Shown here piece by piece: positions 18,654 through 28,661 of a DNA stretch of 28,922 nt (position 1 is its first letter; the number at the start of each line of letters is the position of its first letter). The notes beneath the pieces were generated by a model. That model was not told the origin of the DNA, did no database searches, and saw nothing but the letters and a program-made list of their open reading frames with translations. A program made the position numbers and the translations under genes. The stretch is from Mikrocytos mackini (Eukaryota; Endomyxa; Ascetosporea; Mikrocytida; Mikrocytiidae): the NCBI GenBank assembly GCA_030180075.1, contig JASNJN010000484.1, positions 1 through 28,922 of the forward strand, written 5' to 3'.

Positions 18654-18822
18654 TTAAATTTTTAAAATTGAAAAAACATAACAAAATCTTGACATGGGCA
18701 ATATAACGATTAAAGAACTAGACAAATTATAAATTAAATGAATAAAAGTGATTGTAATGAATAAATTAAAAAAATAAGTTTAAAAAATCAAATGTGCCTT
18801 CCTATTTTATATGAAAAGTCAC
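18542..18822 (-). repeat. MULE right terminal inverted repeat
   Basis: Inverse copy of 13358-13638. It therefore carries the same start region pointing inward on the minus strand. Similarity stops at 18542, just where the left copy goes on into the second zinc finger. Confidence 0.9.
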
Positions 18823-19129
18823 AAACACCTACTACAAAAATTTCGGGAGTAATTTTAATTCACACAAAATATATAATTTAATTTTGATAAATAACGATTC
18901 TATTATAAAAACGCACCTTTTATATTTATATTAGAGGTCTTATTTGTTTCTAATAACATGATTAAAACGTTTTTACGTGTTCCGGGAGGTTTATTTAATT
19001 TTTGTAAATGGTTTTTTGTTTATTAAACTTTTATGCAACACAATTACGGAAATACATGAATTTGAATTTATAGAGAGTGTTATAAAACAATAAAGAAGAA
19101 CTTCATTTTATCGATTTATATAATTAATT
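18823..19129. other. Spacer between MULE and Merlin transposase gene
   Basis: AT-rich, about 300 bp, no gene or repeat recognised. I could not find matching Merlin terminal inverted repeats here and beyond 20052. Confidence 0.45.
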
Positions 19130-20051
19130 TCAGATGTTTTCAAAAAAAATTCTGACATCATCACAAAATTCTTTCCAAGTCCTTTTCTTATCCCGATAAT
19201 ACCATTCAGCTAAATATAATTCACAATTATCTCTAGTTCCTTGGTCCAGTGAATTTCTTCGCATCCATCTTTTATAAACTCCCCATATATTTTCAATTCC
19301 CTGCGTATGAATAGATGTTATTTCTCCATTTATTAATTCTTTTTTAGGAGCAACAAAGTTTTCACTATGGTTAACTATATAATGCTCCATATTTAGTTTG
19401 GTTAATGCACGCCGGTAAGCGGCCCAACCATCTGTGAATACGACTGTACCACTCTGAACATGTGCTTCAATGGCCGCTTTTAAGGTAACCGAAGTCCGGT
19501 CTGGTACCAAAACTAAAAATTTTTCTTTTGTACCCCGATCTACTCCTCCTACTAACCATTGTTCTGCTACCCATCTCCCTCTCTGGTATTTTCTTTTATA
19601 TAAATGGGTTTCATCTACTTCAACTTTATGTCCAGTGCCACCGATTTTCCGAAAGTTCCTAAAATTTGATTCTAAACATGCATTTCTTAAACACCTTAGA
19701 TTTGCACAGACGGTCTCATTTGACCCTATGTTGCATTCTTTTAAAAAGAGGGAATATTCATAATGCCCATTATAAAAAATATAGGAAAATCAGTAATTCA
19801 TATCCTTTAATTCGGGACTTTTCAAAGAATGTCTTCGAACCCATGCTAAATCTGTTCTTACAGTTAACACAAGACCACCTACGGTTTAATGTACCCCTAC
19901 AATAATACTGATGGCTATCAACCAGTCCACCACATTTAGGAAAACTTGTTATCTTAGGTAGCAATCCTATATCTTGTAGATAATGAACTAGTGACTCAGC
20001 TTTGCAACAATCTTGAAACAAAGATGACAAATTAACCATGTTAGCTACCAT
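19130..20051 (-). pseudogene. Merlin/IS1595-type DDE transposase, one-base frameshift
   Basis: Starts at ATG 20051. The first part has a zinc-ribbon region (FPKCGG ... RRWSCVNCKNRF; the usual first Cys of CPKC is Phe), then the GSKTFFEKSRI linker. It ends early at TAA near 19766. The catalytic part reads on in the next frame: KVEVDETH with the first Asp, KYQRGRWVAEQWLVGGVDR, VVFTDGWAAY with the second Asp, and GIENIWGVYKRWMRR with the Glu, to the stop at 19130. Taking one T from the T6 run (A6 at 19774-19779 on the plus strand) would join the two into about 306 residues with no other break. So it is either a very recent pseudogene, an assembly error in a homopolymer, or a slippage site. Confidence 0.85.
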
Positions 20052-20189
20052 TTTTTAAGTACCAAATTTTAACTTTTAAAAAATACAAAAAAAATAATAA
20101 CACGATGAAGACGACAAACTGTCTTTTATTGGTTATAACAACTAAACATATGTAAATGAACAACATATTATAAATTACAAACTTAAAAA

Positions 20190-22230
20190 TTACCATGGTT
20201 ACTAACCGTAATCGAACCGGGAAATATTGGTACAAGTGGTCCTGGTCGTTTAATTGTCATCACAGAACAAACCCGAAGTTCTAATTGGTAAAGAGTGTAG
20301 CAATGCTTCAGAAGGGCAAGTGAGAGAAGATATGAGGAAAAATCTAGATAGAATTGATATTGAAAGCATATAAACAACCGCTAATAAACCGAGAAACAAT
20401 ATTGACAACATGTTGCAAGAAATTGAAAAGAAAGCGTCTTCCTCTAAATCTCCTTACTATTTGCATTTAATAAGTTCCAAACTTGAATTTATGTGCCAAA
20501 TTACGGAACCAGCACCTAACTTAGCATTTTCTAAACACACTATTGATAAAGAAATGCTTTCAAAGCTATATACTCAATTAGAAATGCAACAAAAAAGATA
20601 TAAAAGAAAAAAGAAACATTTAAAGAAAGAAACAGAGTCTTAATTTGATATTGGAATAGACTTGAATTATTACAACGGAAACTTGAAAGAAGAGGAAACT
20701 CAGGAATATTTGTAAAATTAAAGAAATAGACATAGGCGATGTTTTCTGCCCAATGTAACTTTATATATCAAGCTATTACTTATGGGCTTAACAAGGATTC
20801 TGAATTTTCTTTGTAAAATGGGCCAGTATTCGAAATAGTACAGTTAAAGGCCTAAACTTTGCTTATCCCGACAATATCATTTCATTCGCCAATAAAGAAC
20901 CAACTAAAAGTTTCAGGTTAATACTTCTTCATATGTTAAAAGACGGCAAAATTTCAATAATATCCCGAGATTGAGTGTAATGATCTAAGGAGCGAAAGAA
21001 TTAGTACATCATTTTAGTGTGGACGTGACAATCTTTCAATTTACAAATTCGAAACAAACCCCAACGACAATTTGGTTAAACACGAATACAAGATCAAATT
21101 TATTGTTTTGGTCAAAAAGCTAACATATTCAAAGCCAATAGACTATATGATTATAATATTATTATGATTGTAGCGGGAAACACAACAGTCTATTTGGACA
21201 TATCATGGACGACTTCGTAAAAGAACACAATCCAAGGAGGGCTAGTGATCCCGTTGTTTGAAATTAGAATCCCTAACCGTTACTCAGCTCATACAGATCG
21301 GATAATGCTCACATACCCCAGCAATGGCATGAGTGCCCACAGCCACAAAAATGTTTCACTATCAATAATTCGAATTTTTTATTTATTTTTCGAAAAAAAT
21401 TAATGTATCTAGAAAGTTAATTTTGGTATTTAGAATAAATTATTTTTTACCAAGATATTGTTATTATCGTTTCATAAATCGATATTAACATTATTTTAGA
21501 ATTTGAATAAATTTGTATTTTATCATAAACTATCCTATCTATATTACATATTGTCTATATATAATATCTCTCATGTATTTATCTATAATTTAAAATTAAT
21601 TTTGTTTCGATTAATCAGATTTTTGTGATTTTGAAAAAAAAATTTGTGGCTGTGGGCACTTTTTGTGGCTGTGAAGAATGGAGCCCCCAGCAACGCCCTA
21701 CTCATCATTGAAAATAACAAACATAAGCGACTTTTTATAGACATGGAACTAAATCCGACCAACACATATGAATTAATTGTTATGTCCTAGGTCACCAAAT
21801 TAAAACACCTACAACACTGTTCCCTTCATGGAATCACATGACAGATTTAAGGGACATGAACAGCTTTAAAACACTCGAAAAGAAAAAGTGACCAAACAAC
21901 ATCTAGAGTGTTTGACAAGACAAAGAATAAGAAATTTAAAAAATAGGGAATTTATGCCTGAGATAAAAGGTAAAACTTGAGTTTACGTTCCTATAAGCTC
22001 CTAACAAGTCTAAAAGCTCATAAAACAAGTACCCAAATACGAAAACAATATAATAACACTGACACAAGGTTTGATAATCAAGGGTTAATTTACGATAGAT
22101 CTGTATTGGAACATAGGCTTTACAAACAACCATGATAAGCTTGGCCTTTGGAGGTCACGGCTCTATAGAAGTCTTTGAGTCAAATTTCGTAAGTTTGGAC
22201 ATATTGATCATGTTAGATTCCCGGATTCAT
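20190..22230 (+). pseudogene. Decayed gene of unknown family, split by a MITE
   Basis: Coding-like segments follow one another in shifting frames: VIEPGNIGTSGPGRLIVITE (about 20208-20267), GKECSNASEGQVREDMRKN (about 20290-20345), a frame with ATG 20410 to TAA 20641 (77 codons, ending in a Lys-rich helix), GLNFAYPDNIISFANKEPTK (about 20850-20910) then LILLHMLKDGKISIIS, PLFEIRIPNRYSAHTDRIML then TYPSNGM (about 21250-21330), LLIIENNKHKRLFIDMELNP (about 21700-21760) and FGGHGSIEVFESNFVSLDIL (about 22147-22205). Between the fifth and sixth piece lies the inverted-repeat element 21332-21660. I do not recognise the protein. The number of breaks shows that it is long dead. Confidence 0.45.
21332..21660. 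mobile_element. 329-bp MITE-like element, ends AGTGCCCACAGCCACAAA
   Basis: An 18-bp terminal inverted repeat is perfect (21332-21349 and 21643-21660). A further half copy of the end, GTGGCTGTG, follows at 21666-21674. No target duplication is certain; CCCAGCAA occurs a short way outside both ends (21317-21324 and 21687-21694). The interior is very AT-rich and noncoding. It sits in the decayed gene. Confidence 0.7.
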
Positions 22231-22810
22231 TACAATTGATAAATCTACCATATTCAAACTAAGTGCGTGGAAAAATTAAAACGAAGACACTGAAAACAGC
22301 GTATACCATTCTCTTAAGAATCATCATGGTCACCTACTAAGTATATTTGGGGATTGGAGAGTTTTAAATTTTGTATACTAAGGGGTTCGGAATAGGGGCG
22401 AGCGGTATGTTGTGAGCTACACAGGAATGTTTAATTTTAAATATACATGCGGGGAAACGGGAGTATCTTAATGGACGGAAGGATAAATTCAAGAAACAAC
22501 TTGAACCACTTATTTCCAGAGAGAATGTTATAAAATCTCTGCTTTACGGACATAACTTTCAATCACCAACTTTATATAAATAAACACCACAGATTACAAA
22601 CCGGGAAAATAATAATAATTAAATATATATGGATATACTATTTAATAACGAATAATTTTGTATTTATTATGATTTCCAACTCATCGATCTTAACTCATGT
22701 ATGATTTTTGCTATAAACATTATATTCAATCTAAATATGTGAATCATTATTAAAATAAAATATATATTAATTGATTAAATTATATTTATTCGATCCTTAT
22801 CTTTTATTAT
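22231..22810. other. AT-rich stretch, little recognised
   Basis: May contain the far 3' remains of the decayed gene upstream, but no fragment is convincing. No repeats found. Confidence 0.4.
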
Positions 22811-22812
22811 TA

Positions 22813-23103
22813 CAGTCAACTCCGGATATAACAAAAAACTTCGTTATATCCGATCAAAAAATCCAGTTATGACAAATTAAGGGGTTGTTAGGAAAAGTAT
22901 TGATACCAACCAAGATTATATACGTTTAGTATGTATTTCCATAATTTTGATATTTTGGGAATATCTCAGAGGCCGTAAAATTCAATTTAAATATTCGTTA
23001 AATTTCAACTACCCCGTTATAAGCGATAATTTGTTATATCCGAACAAAATTATAGAGGAAAATGGACCATTTTTGACGACTTCGTTATATCCGGAGTTGA
23101 CTG
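22813..23103. mobile_element. 291-bp pogo/Tigger-like MITE with TA duplications
   Basis: Ends are perfect 20-bp inverted repeats CAGTCAACTCCGGATATAAC (22813-22832 and 23084-23103), with TA on both sides (22811-22812, 23104-23105). The CAGTC...GATATAAC end and TA duplication are typical of pogo/Tigger elements of the Tc1/mariner superfamily. TTATATCCG motifs repeat inside (near 22853 and 23033). It carries no transposase; a 69-codon frame over it is not a gene. Confidence 0.87.
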
Positions 23104-23252
23104 TAGTTGTATATCAAATGGAAATATTAAATGTTGTTTATTTCCATAGTATGTAACCTAACAAATTAAAATTATTTATGCTATCTTTAGTGTAAGATTA
23201 GCCTTATTAAATCATTTATAAGGTGGCAATTATAAAGTTAGTATCTTCCCTT

Positions 23253-24017
23253 TAGGCTGTAAATCGTCACCCCACATTTTCTTCCATTTCCCACACTTTC
23301 TTCCGATTCCCACACTGTCTTCCAATTCCCACACTCAGACCAATTTTATCATAATTTTTACCAGAAATACGGAAAACAATGCCATCTCACGGCTATATAC
23401 TCACATTAGCCCCATATTGTGCATATTTAACATTTTCAGTGAGTACTCTAGTATAGATTTTTTCAAAATTTAAAAATGTTTTTTTGGTTTTTTTCCGAGC
23501 CTAACGAACAACAAAATACTCTGAATATTGGCCAATTATTGCAGACTATCTGTTTAATGAATAAATATAAGCATATTTACACAGTTGAATTGCTGACTAC
23601 ATACTCAAATTACAGTGACTTTGAAGTTGATTTTTATCGCTAAATATGGTATGTGTGCATAAAATATATTAAATTTTAAAGATAATTTTTGAAAATTATT
23701 ACAAATATATTAGGCTATGAAAGCTGGGAAGTCGATTTTACACGTTTATATGACTTGATTGCTTTAAATTTTCAAATTTTAAAAATTGAGAACGTGCGCG
23801 TAATATTCAAGAATATAGTGTGGATTTTCGTATTAACAGATCAAAATAGTCTCTGTCTTTGAGGAATATCGTCATACATCGGTTAGGATGTGTGAAACAC
23901 CATAAAACCACCAGTAATCATGCTAAAATGGACGATTGTGGGGTTTGGAAGATAGTGTGGGAATCGGAAGAAAGTGTGGGAAATGGAAGAAAGTGTGGGA
24001 AACAAGATTCCAGCCTG
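23253..24017. mobile_element. Inverted-repeat element with tandem repeats in its ends
   Basis: The ends (23253-23335 and 23938-24017) are inverted copies. Each end starts with (T/C)AGGCTG(T/G)AA and then holds about three copies of a 19-bp unit like CTTCCGATTCCCACACTTT. The interior is AT-rich and noncoding. I see no matching flanking duplication and cannot name the superfamily. Confidence 0.72.
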
Positions 24018-24151
24018 TATGTTAATATACTAATCTGAATATGACATTAATTATATATCACTTTGTATATATTAGAGACCCAGAATCCCATGTATTTTAA
24101 TTTCTTGTTCGAAATTAACGTTATTTTAGAAGAAAGGGGGTACGTTATAAC

Positions 24152-25103
24152 CAGAGACCGGGGGTAAAGTTCAATGAACTTTTTTAGAAATTTGTTAATA
24201 TTCATTTATAATCATGGTCTGATGTTTAAATGTCCAAATATGCTTCGTATATGTATATTTAGAATCGAACCTTTTCAAATTTGGTACTTTTTGGTACTTT
24301 TTGCCATTAAACGGCGAACTTTTTGTTTTTAAATTTTAGATTTTATGAATTCCGAACAAACTTACATAAATTGGCCTAGGGAAATAGATGGTGGCTAGGG
24401 CTCCCAGACATAATTTTTATATTTTATGCGTATTGCTCTTACAATATGTATTATTAACGCCAAATAACCCCCAAAACGATGAAAATTAAGCTATTTAAAA
24501 ATAAATTGGAATAATTCATTCTGAAAATGACCTGAAATGACGAAAGAAGTCTGACTATGTATTAATAACGATATCAAATAACTATTAAGATACATATGAT
24601 GAGTATAATTTTTGATTTTTTCGCAAAAAATATTTGGTAGAATTTTACCAAGCCCATAACTCAGATAATTCCGTTTATTATTTCAAACTTCTATTGTTTT
24701 GGTAGATTCACTTCAAAATCGCCCAAATTTGCCTTATTGCCCTTTATTGTTTTAAATATCGCTACCAAAGGCTCTGAACTGAAAATCGTTCTATAACGTT
24801 TTTAAAACATGATAATAATCATGTTTAATTTTGAAAACTAGCTTTTTGGGAGCCCTAATAATGATTTATTTATTAAATTTAATTAAACCATTTTTGTGAT
24901 CAAAATTTTTAACTTGCAAATATTTATTATTATTTTGAAATACTAAATTTTTTGGATTTATTATAAATTTATTAACTTGATATGTTTATACATTGCATTA
25001 GATACTATATTTCGTAACTATTACGAACTTTTTGCAACAATCGCTAGAACTTTTTTGGATCAACTATTAGTTAGTTCAAACTGAACTATTTCCCCGGTCT
25101 CTG
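24152..25103. mobile_element. 952-bp hAT-like non-autonomous element
   Basis: Ends CAGAGACCGGGG (24152) and CCCCGGTCTCTG (to 25103) are inverted. The 8 flanking bases are GTTATAAC on the left and GTTATACG on the right; six of eight agree, so this is either a decayed 8-bp duplication or an extension of the inverted repeat (TATAACCAGAGACCGGGG is also inverted). The hAT-like CAGAG end supports the first reading. Next to the ends AGTTCAATGAACT and AGTTCAAACTGAACT form matching subterminal dyads. No protein is encoded. Confidence 0.68.
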
Positions 25104-25111
25104 GTTATACG

Positions 25112-26185
25112 TTTTTACAGGTTTTAGGGGTCACAAATATGGCCACTAAAGTAGGTATCATCCCATTCTATCGATTGCATATAGCAGAATCCATGAAAGA
25201 CCGTCATTTTTGATATACTATTGTCATATCTTAACTTTTTGAAGTACATAACATGTGTGTTTATATTTGGCCCATTTTTAGATTTGAGTTTTTGTTGAAC
25301 TTTTGGATATCACGTTTATGAAAATTAAAGTGGCGGACTCCATGTATTTTGCTGATATTAAGGAGGTGTTATATTATAAAAATGTTTTTAAATAGAGATC
25401 ATTGTACATGCAAATTTCCAAAATATGACTAAATGACAATACATCAATCGTGCGAAGCGAAGCGGAGCACTTATTAGATAAGGGAATTAATTTTGTTTTA
25501 TAGGGACTTCCATATTCAATAAATAGTATAGGGGATATATTAGAACAAAATAAACAAAATAAGACCCATTGTGAATTTAAGACGCCCCTGGATCGTTCCC
25601 CAGTTTTTAAAAATTTAACTTTTCAAAAAATTAAAAGTCGATTTTTGACCAATATATTTGGCTATATAAAAAATAAACAATACAATTGATAAATATGGTT
25701 CATAAATTATAGGTGTTGATTCAAATATTAATAAAAACTTCTCAAATATTTTGAAACTTAAAATTTCCTCCTTTACTCATTCCATCCATACCAACAAGTC
25801 AAGCATCAGGCTTAATCAAGTATTTAAAATACAATGGATGAAATGTGATATAAAAGCACAATTTCACATACATTCTATAGGTATACCTATAACTTATTGT
25901 GGAAACGAGGAATAACAGGGAATAGTAACAGTCTGCAATCAAACTAAACCATAACAGACGAAATTTAAAGAAGATAACTCAAAAGAAATACGCATATCGT
26001 TCAATGATCTTAATCATAAGCGATAAATTAACTTGCAACCTTCTAAAATAATAATTAGGCGCAGTCTTTGGTCTATAAAAGAAAACTGTGCACTCGAAGG
26101 TTTGTTCAAATAACGGAGTAGCTTATAATTCCTATTAATTCTTTTAAAGCCCCCAGATTGGAAGAAGATCTAAACAAATACAACA
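25112..26185. other. AT-rich intergenic stretch
   Basis: No gene seen. A short purine-rich hairpin-like motif GTGCGAAGCGAAGCGGAGCA lies at 25449-25468, more G+C-rich than its surroundings. The rest has no repeat I can define. Confidence 0.45.
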
Positions 26186-26193
26186 ATAAGGGG

Positions 26194-26573
26194 CAGGGTG
26201 GGGTTTAAGACCGTCCATAACCTTTTGTACAGGACAAGTGGTTTAATCCAGGTTTAAACCTGGTTTAATCCTGTCCAAAACCCTTTTTTCAGGTTACCAT
26301 ATTTCGTAATTTTATGATCGACGTTTAATTTATTAAAAATCTAATATAAAAAATTTTGAGTTTATTGTTTTTTTTGGCGACAAAAAATTAAGCGTTCAGA
26401 CAAAATATCATGATCATTTGGTGACGTTTTTGGAAAAGGTCATTTCACGTTTCAATTTCAGCCCCCTCAAGCCCTACCAAATAGGAGGTTTAAGACGTCT
26501 TTTACGTCCAAAACCTTTTGGACAGGACGGCAAAAACCGGTTTAAACCTCGTGGTTTAAACCTCCCAACCCTG
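26194..26573. mobile_element. 380-bp hAT-like MITE with GGTTTAAACC palindromes
   Basis: The ends are inverted: CAGGGTGGGGTTTAAGACC on the left and CAGGGTTGGGAGGTTTAAAC on the right (complement). Flanks are ATAAGGGG (26186-26193) and ATAAGGGA (26574-26581), an 8-bp duplication with one difference. The interior has a perfect 16-bp palindrome CCAGGTTTAAACCTGG (26248-26263), several GGTTTAA half sites, and two related blocks (CCTTTTGTACAGGACA and CCTTTTGGACAGGACG) in direct orientation near each end. Noncoding. Confidence 0.78.
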
Positions 26574-26581
26574 ATAAGGGA

Positions 26582-27271
26582 AAGTTATTTGTGATATCAA
26601 GGCGTATAATAAGATGTTATTAAATTAATACCTTGTATTTATCACACGGAGTATTAACATAGAACTTACTTATGTACAAAAGAAAAAGTCCCTAGATTTC
26701 TGATTTTATTTGATTAATTAACCCTTTGACTGCGTGGGCATACGAAGAATTTTTATTAAGTAATATAAATTGTAGAGGTTTATTACTTTAAAAGAGGTAT
26801 TGTGTGTCACTTTAGGAATAAGTTTTTAAATGGTGTTACCTGAGTTTTCATTTTTCAAAATTTAATTTTTCTTCATTTTGTCAACACTTTATTTATTCCT
26901 AACTTTGGATTTATATTTAATATGAAATAAATAACAACCCATATATTTGTTAAATTAAATAAATCTGTATCAAAGTAGTTTGATAAAATATTATGTAAAA
27001 TCAATTTTAAAATAAGTAAGGGAGTCAAATTTCCCAAGATCTTCAAGTATATTGTGTATAATATTGTTATACAGGCAAATGAATAATTATTAGGGCAACC
27101 AAAAGGTAGAATTGTTAAAACGAATAATCTAATTAAATATCACATAATATCATGCTTTAAGTCGTTTCCAATGGATTTGGCTGTTGTTTATAAAGTTTAT
27201 AGGTTAAAATAAAAGTTAAAATTTGGATGAAAAACATTGTCAACTGTGAAGCAAAACTAAAGAACGTATAG
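26582..27271. other. AT-rich spacer
   Basis: No gene or defined repeat recognised between the hAT-like MITE and the hAT transposase fragment. Confidence 0.45.
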
Positions 27272-27622
27272 AAGCTGTTTTCGGAAGAGTTTTCAGTTAC
27301 ACCCAATAACACACTATGGTGCAATTATTGTAACAAACAGGTTTCGTTTGATAAATTTCGATACGTCGAAAGCCACATGGAATCAGACAAACACCAACGA
27401 GTATTGGAGTCGGGAAAGAAACCAGGAATGCAGCAAATGATAACTGTGAATCCTAGAAACTTTGAAGAATCGTTGGTCGCAATGATGGCTTCGTGTGGCA
27501 TTGTTCTTCACAATTTTCGTAAAAAAGAATTCATTGACTTTTTTGACTCTCTTTCCCTTAAAGTACCGTCGGAAACAACAGCAAGAAACATTCTATTTAA
27601 ACTAGTGATGGTACAAAATTGA
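27272..27622 (+). pseudogene. hAT transposase, N-terminal (BED-like) fragment
   Basis: The frame opens after a TAG at 27269 and gives KLFSEEFSVTPNNTLWCNYC then NKQVSFDKFRYVESHMESDK, a BED-like zinc finger with Cys-x2-Cys and His-x5-His, as found at the start of hAT transposases and CGBP1-like proteins. GIVLHNFRKKEFIDFFDSLS and KVPSETTARN follow, the usual next helix block in that group. An internal ATG is at 27377. The frame ends at TGA 27620-27622, where the palindrome array begins; the catalytic part is absent. It is a truncated piece. Confidence 0.65.
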
Positions 27623-28080
27623 CACAATTGTGACACAGTTTTGTGTCACGTTTTTGATGACACAAATGTGTCAAAATTTTTTGTGTCAAATTTGTGTCAG
27701 ACACAAATGTGTCAAATGTGTCAATTGACAAAATTGTCCCTCTTTAAATTTTTGTTAAATTTGACTCATAATCCTGATTTTGACAATATTGTCACGAAAA
27801 CCGGTCATATGTGTCAATTTCATGATTTTTATTTGTGTCAAATCCTGTGCTCGCCGTGACAATATTGTCCAATCCGTGACACAACTGTGTCAAATGGATT
27901 TTACCTGTTTTTGTGACAATTATGCTATTCTAAAGGTGTACTATTTTCACGGGTGTGTCATGACACATGACACACTTTGACACACCCCAAAATTTCCAGA
28001 TTTGACAATTGTGTCACGTTGTGTCGAATTCTCATTTTTGACAAAATTGTCACGGTGTGTCATGACAATTGTGTCAAATC
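27616..28080. repeat. Dense array of GACACAATTGTGTC-type palindromes
   Basis: At least eleven dyads in about 460 bp, each built on GACA...TGTC arms with varying centres: 27658-27673, 27700-27713, 27727-27738, 27781-27794 (perfect 14-mer TGACAATATTGTCA), 27858-27869, 27877-27892, 27954-27967 (TGTGTCATGACACA), 28004-28015, 28039-28052, 28058-28067 and 28063-28076. Arms and centres vary together so that symmetry is kept. Short open frames over it are by-products. Confidence 0.8.
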
Positions 28081-28172
28081 GGAATTTTCGGCAATTTTCA
28101 GGATTATTTTTTATTGAATTAATGGATAAAAATGTTCGCAAATCAATAATTGAATGAATAGTGTCGTTATTA

Positions 28173-28661
28173 TTACTTATTTATGCTTTGTCTTAACTTT
28201 AATCGTTGTGCAAGTCTGTTAATCGAAATTCTGTTCCTACGCTGCCCAGATAAGATACCGGCATAACTAAAAACCCTTTCTACACTTCCATTTGGCCATA
28301 TTAATGTCCTGGTATAAAGGTGAACTTCATATAAGGTTTTGTAGATGTATTTTCTCTTGTTCCAAAATCTTTTGTTGTCGGATTAATCAATTTCTCCCAT
28401 GTAGTTATCAAATTCTTCTTCAAATTCCAGCGTCGTTTCAATCATTTTTGCTTTCTTAGGATCTGTAATTATTACTTCGTCCAACAGCTGGCTGTCTGAC
28501 AAACCTCTAGGATTATCTAGATTGTCTGTTTGTGTGTTGTCTTCTACCACAGGTTTGTAGAAATGTCCAAAGTTCGTTAAAATAAGTGATTTAGCTCTTT
28601 CCCTATCTTCATTTTCCATGTTTTTGATATGCTTTCTGTCTAAAAACGTAGAGGAAGGCAT
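28173..28661 (-). pseudogene. hAT transposase, C-terminal fragment with internal stop
   Basis: From ATG 28661 the frame reads MPSSTFLDRKHIKNM, matching the FLDPRxK block of hAT transposases, then an acidic linker. An in-frame TAA at 28385-28383 is followed in the same frame by KRFWNKRKYIYKTLYEVHLY and SVERVFSYAGILSGQRRNRI then LAQRLKLR, the hAT dimerisation domain, to the true stop at 28173. The region before FLD, with the first two catalytic acids, is missing. It lies opposite in direction to the N-terminal fragment at 27272-27622. Confidence 0.8.

Larger units (their letters stand above)
13358..18822. mobile_element. MULE (Mutator-like) transposon with ~280-bp terminal inverted repeats
   Basis: The left end (13358-13638) and right end (18542-18822) are inverted copies with no gaps; over the core 278 bp I count two differences (13381 and 13426), so the element is young or its ends are kept alike by conversion. 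It carries one long transposase gene reading inward from the left repeat. Long inverted repeats plus a MULE transposase identify the superfamily. The expected 9-bp target duplication is not seen: the flanks (ending CGACCCAAC and beginning AAACACCTA) differ, so the outer boundary or one flank may have been rearranged. Confidence 0.87.

Noticed and set aside
20185-20290. tRNA-like T-arm (GGTTCGATTAC on the minus strand)
   Set aside because: The bases around the loop do not pair as a T stem and no acceptor or anticodon arm can be built; the region also belongs to the decayed gene.
22947-23156. 69-codon plus-strand frame
   Set aside because: Most of it is inside the pogo-like MITE and its right terminal repeat.
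23271-24000. CRISPR-like array from the 19-bp units
   Set aside because: Units are directly tandem without unique spacers and occur as two inverted blocks, and the genome is eukaryotic.
25440-25475. Purine-rich motif as a possible RNA gene
   Set aside because: Only about 20 bp, with a weak stem, and no further structure around it.
27641-28141. Several 64-72 codon frames rich in Cys/Gln
   Set aside because: They arise from the GTGTCA repeats in three frames and on both strands.
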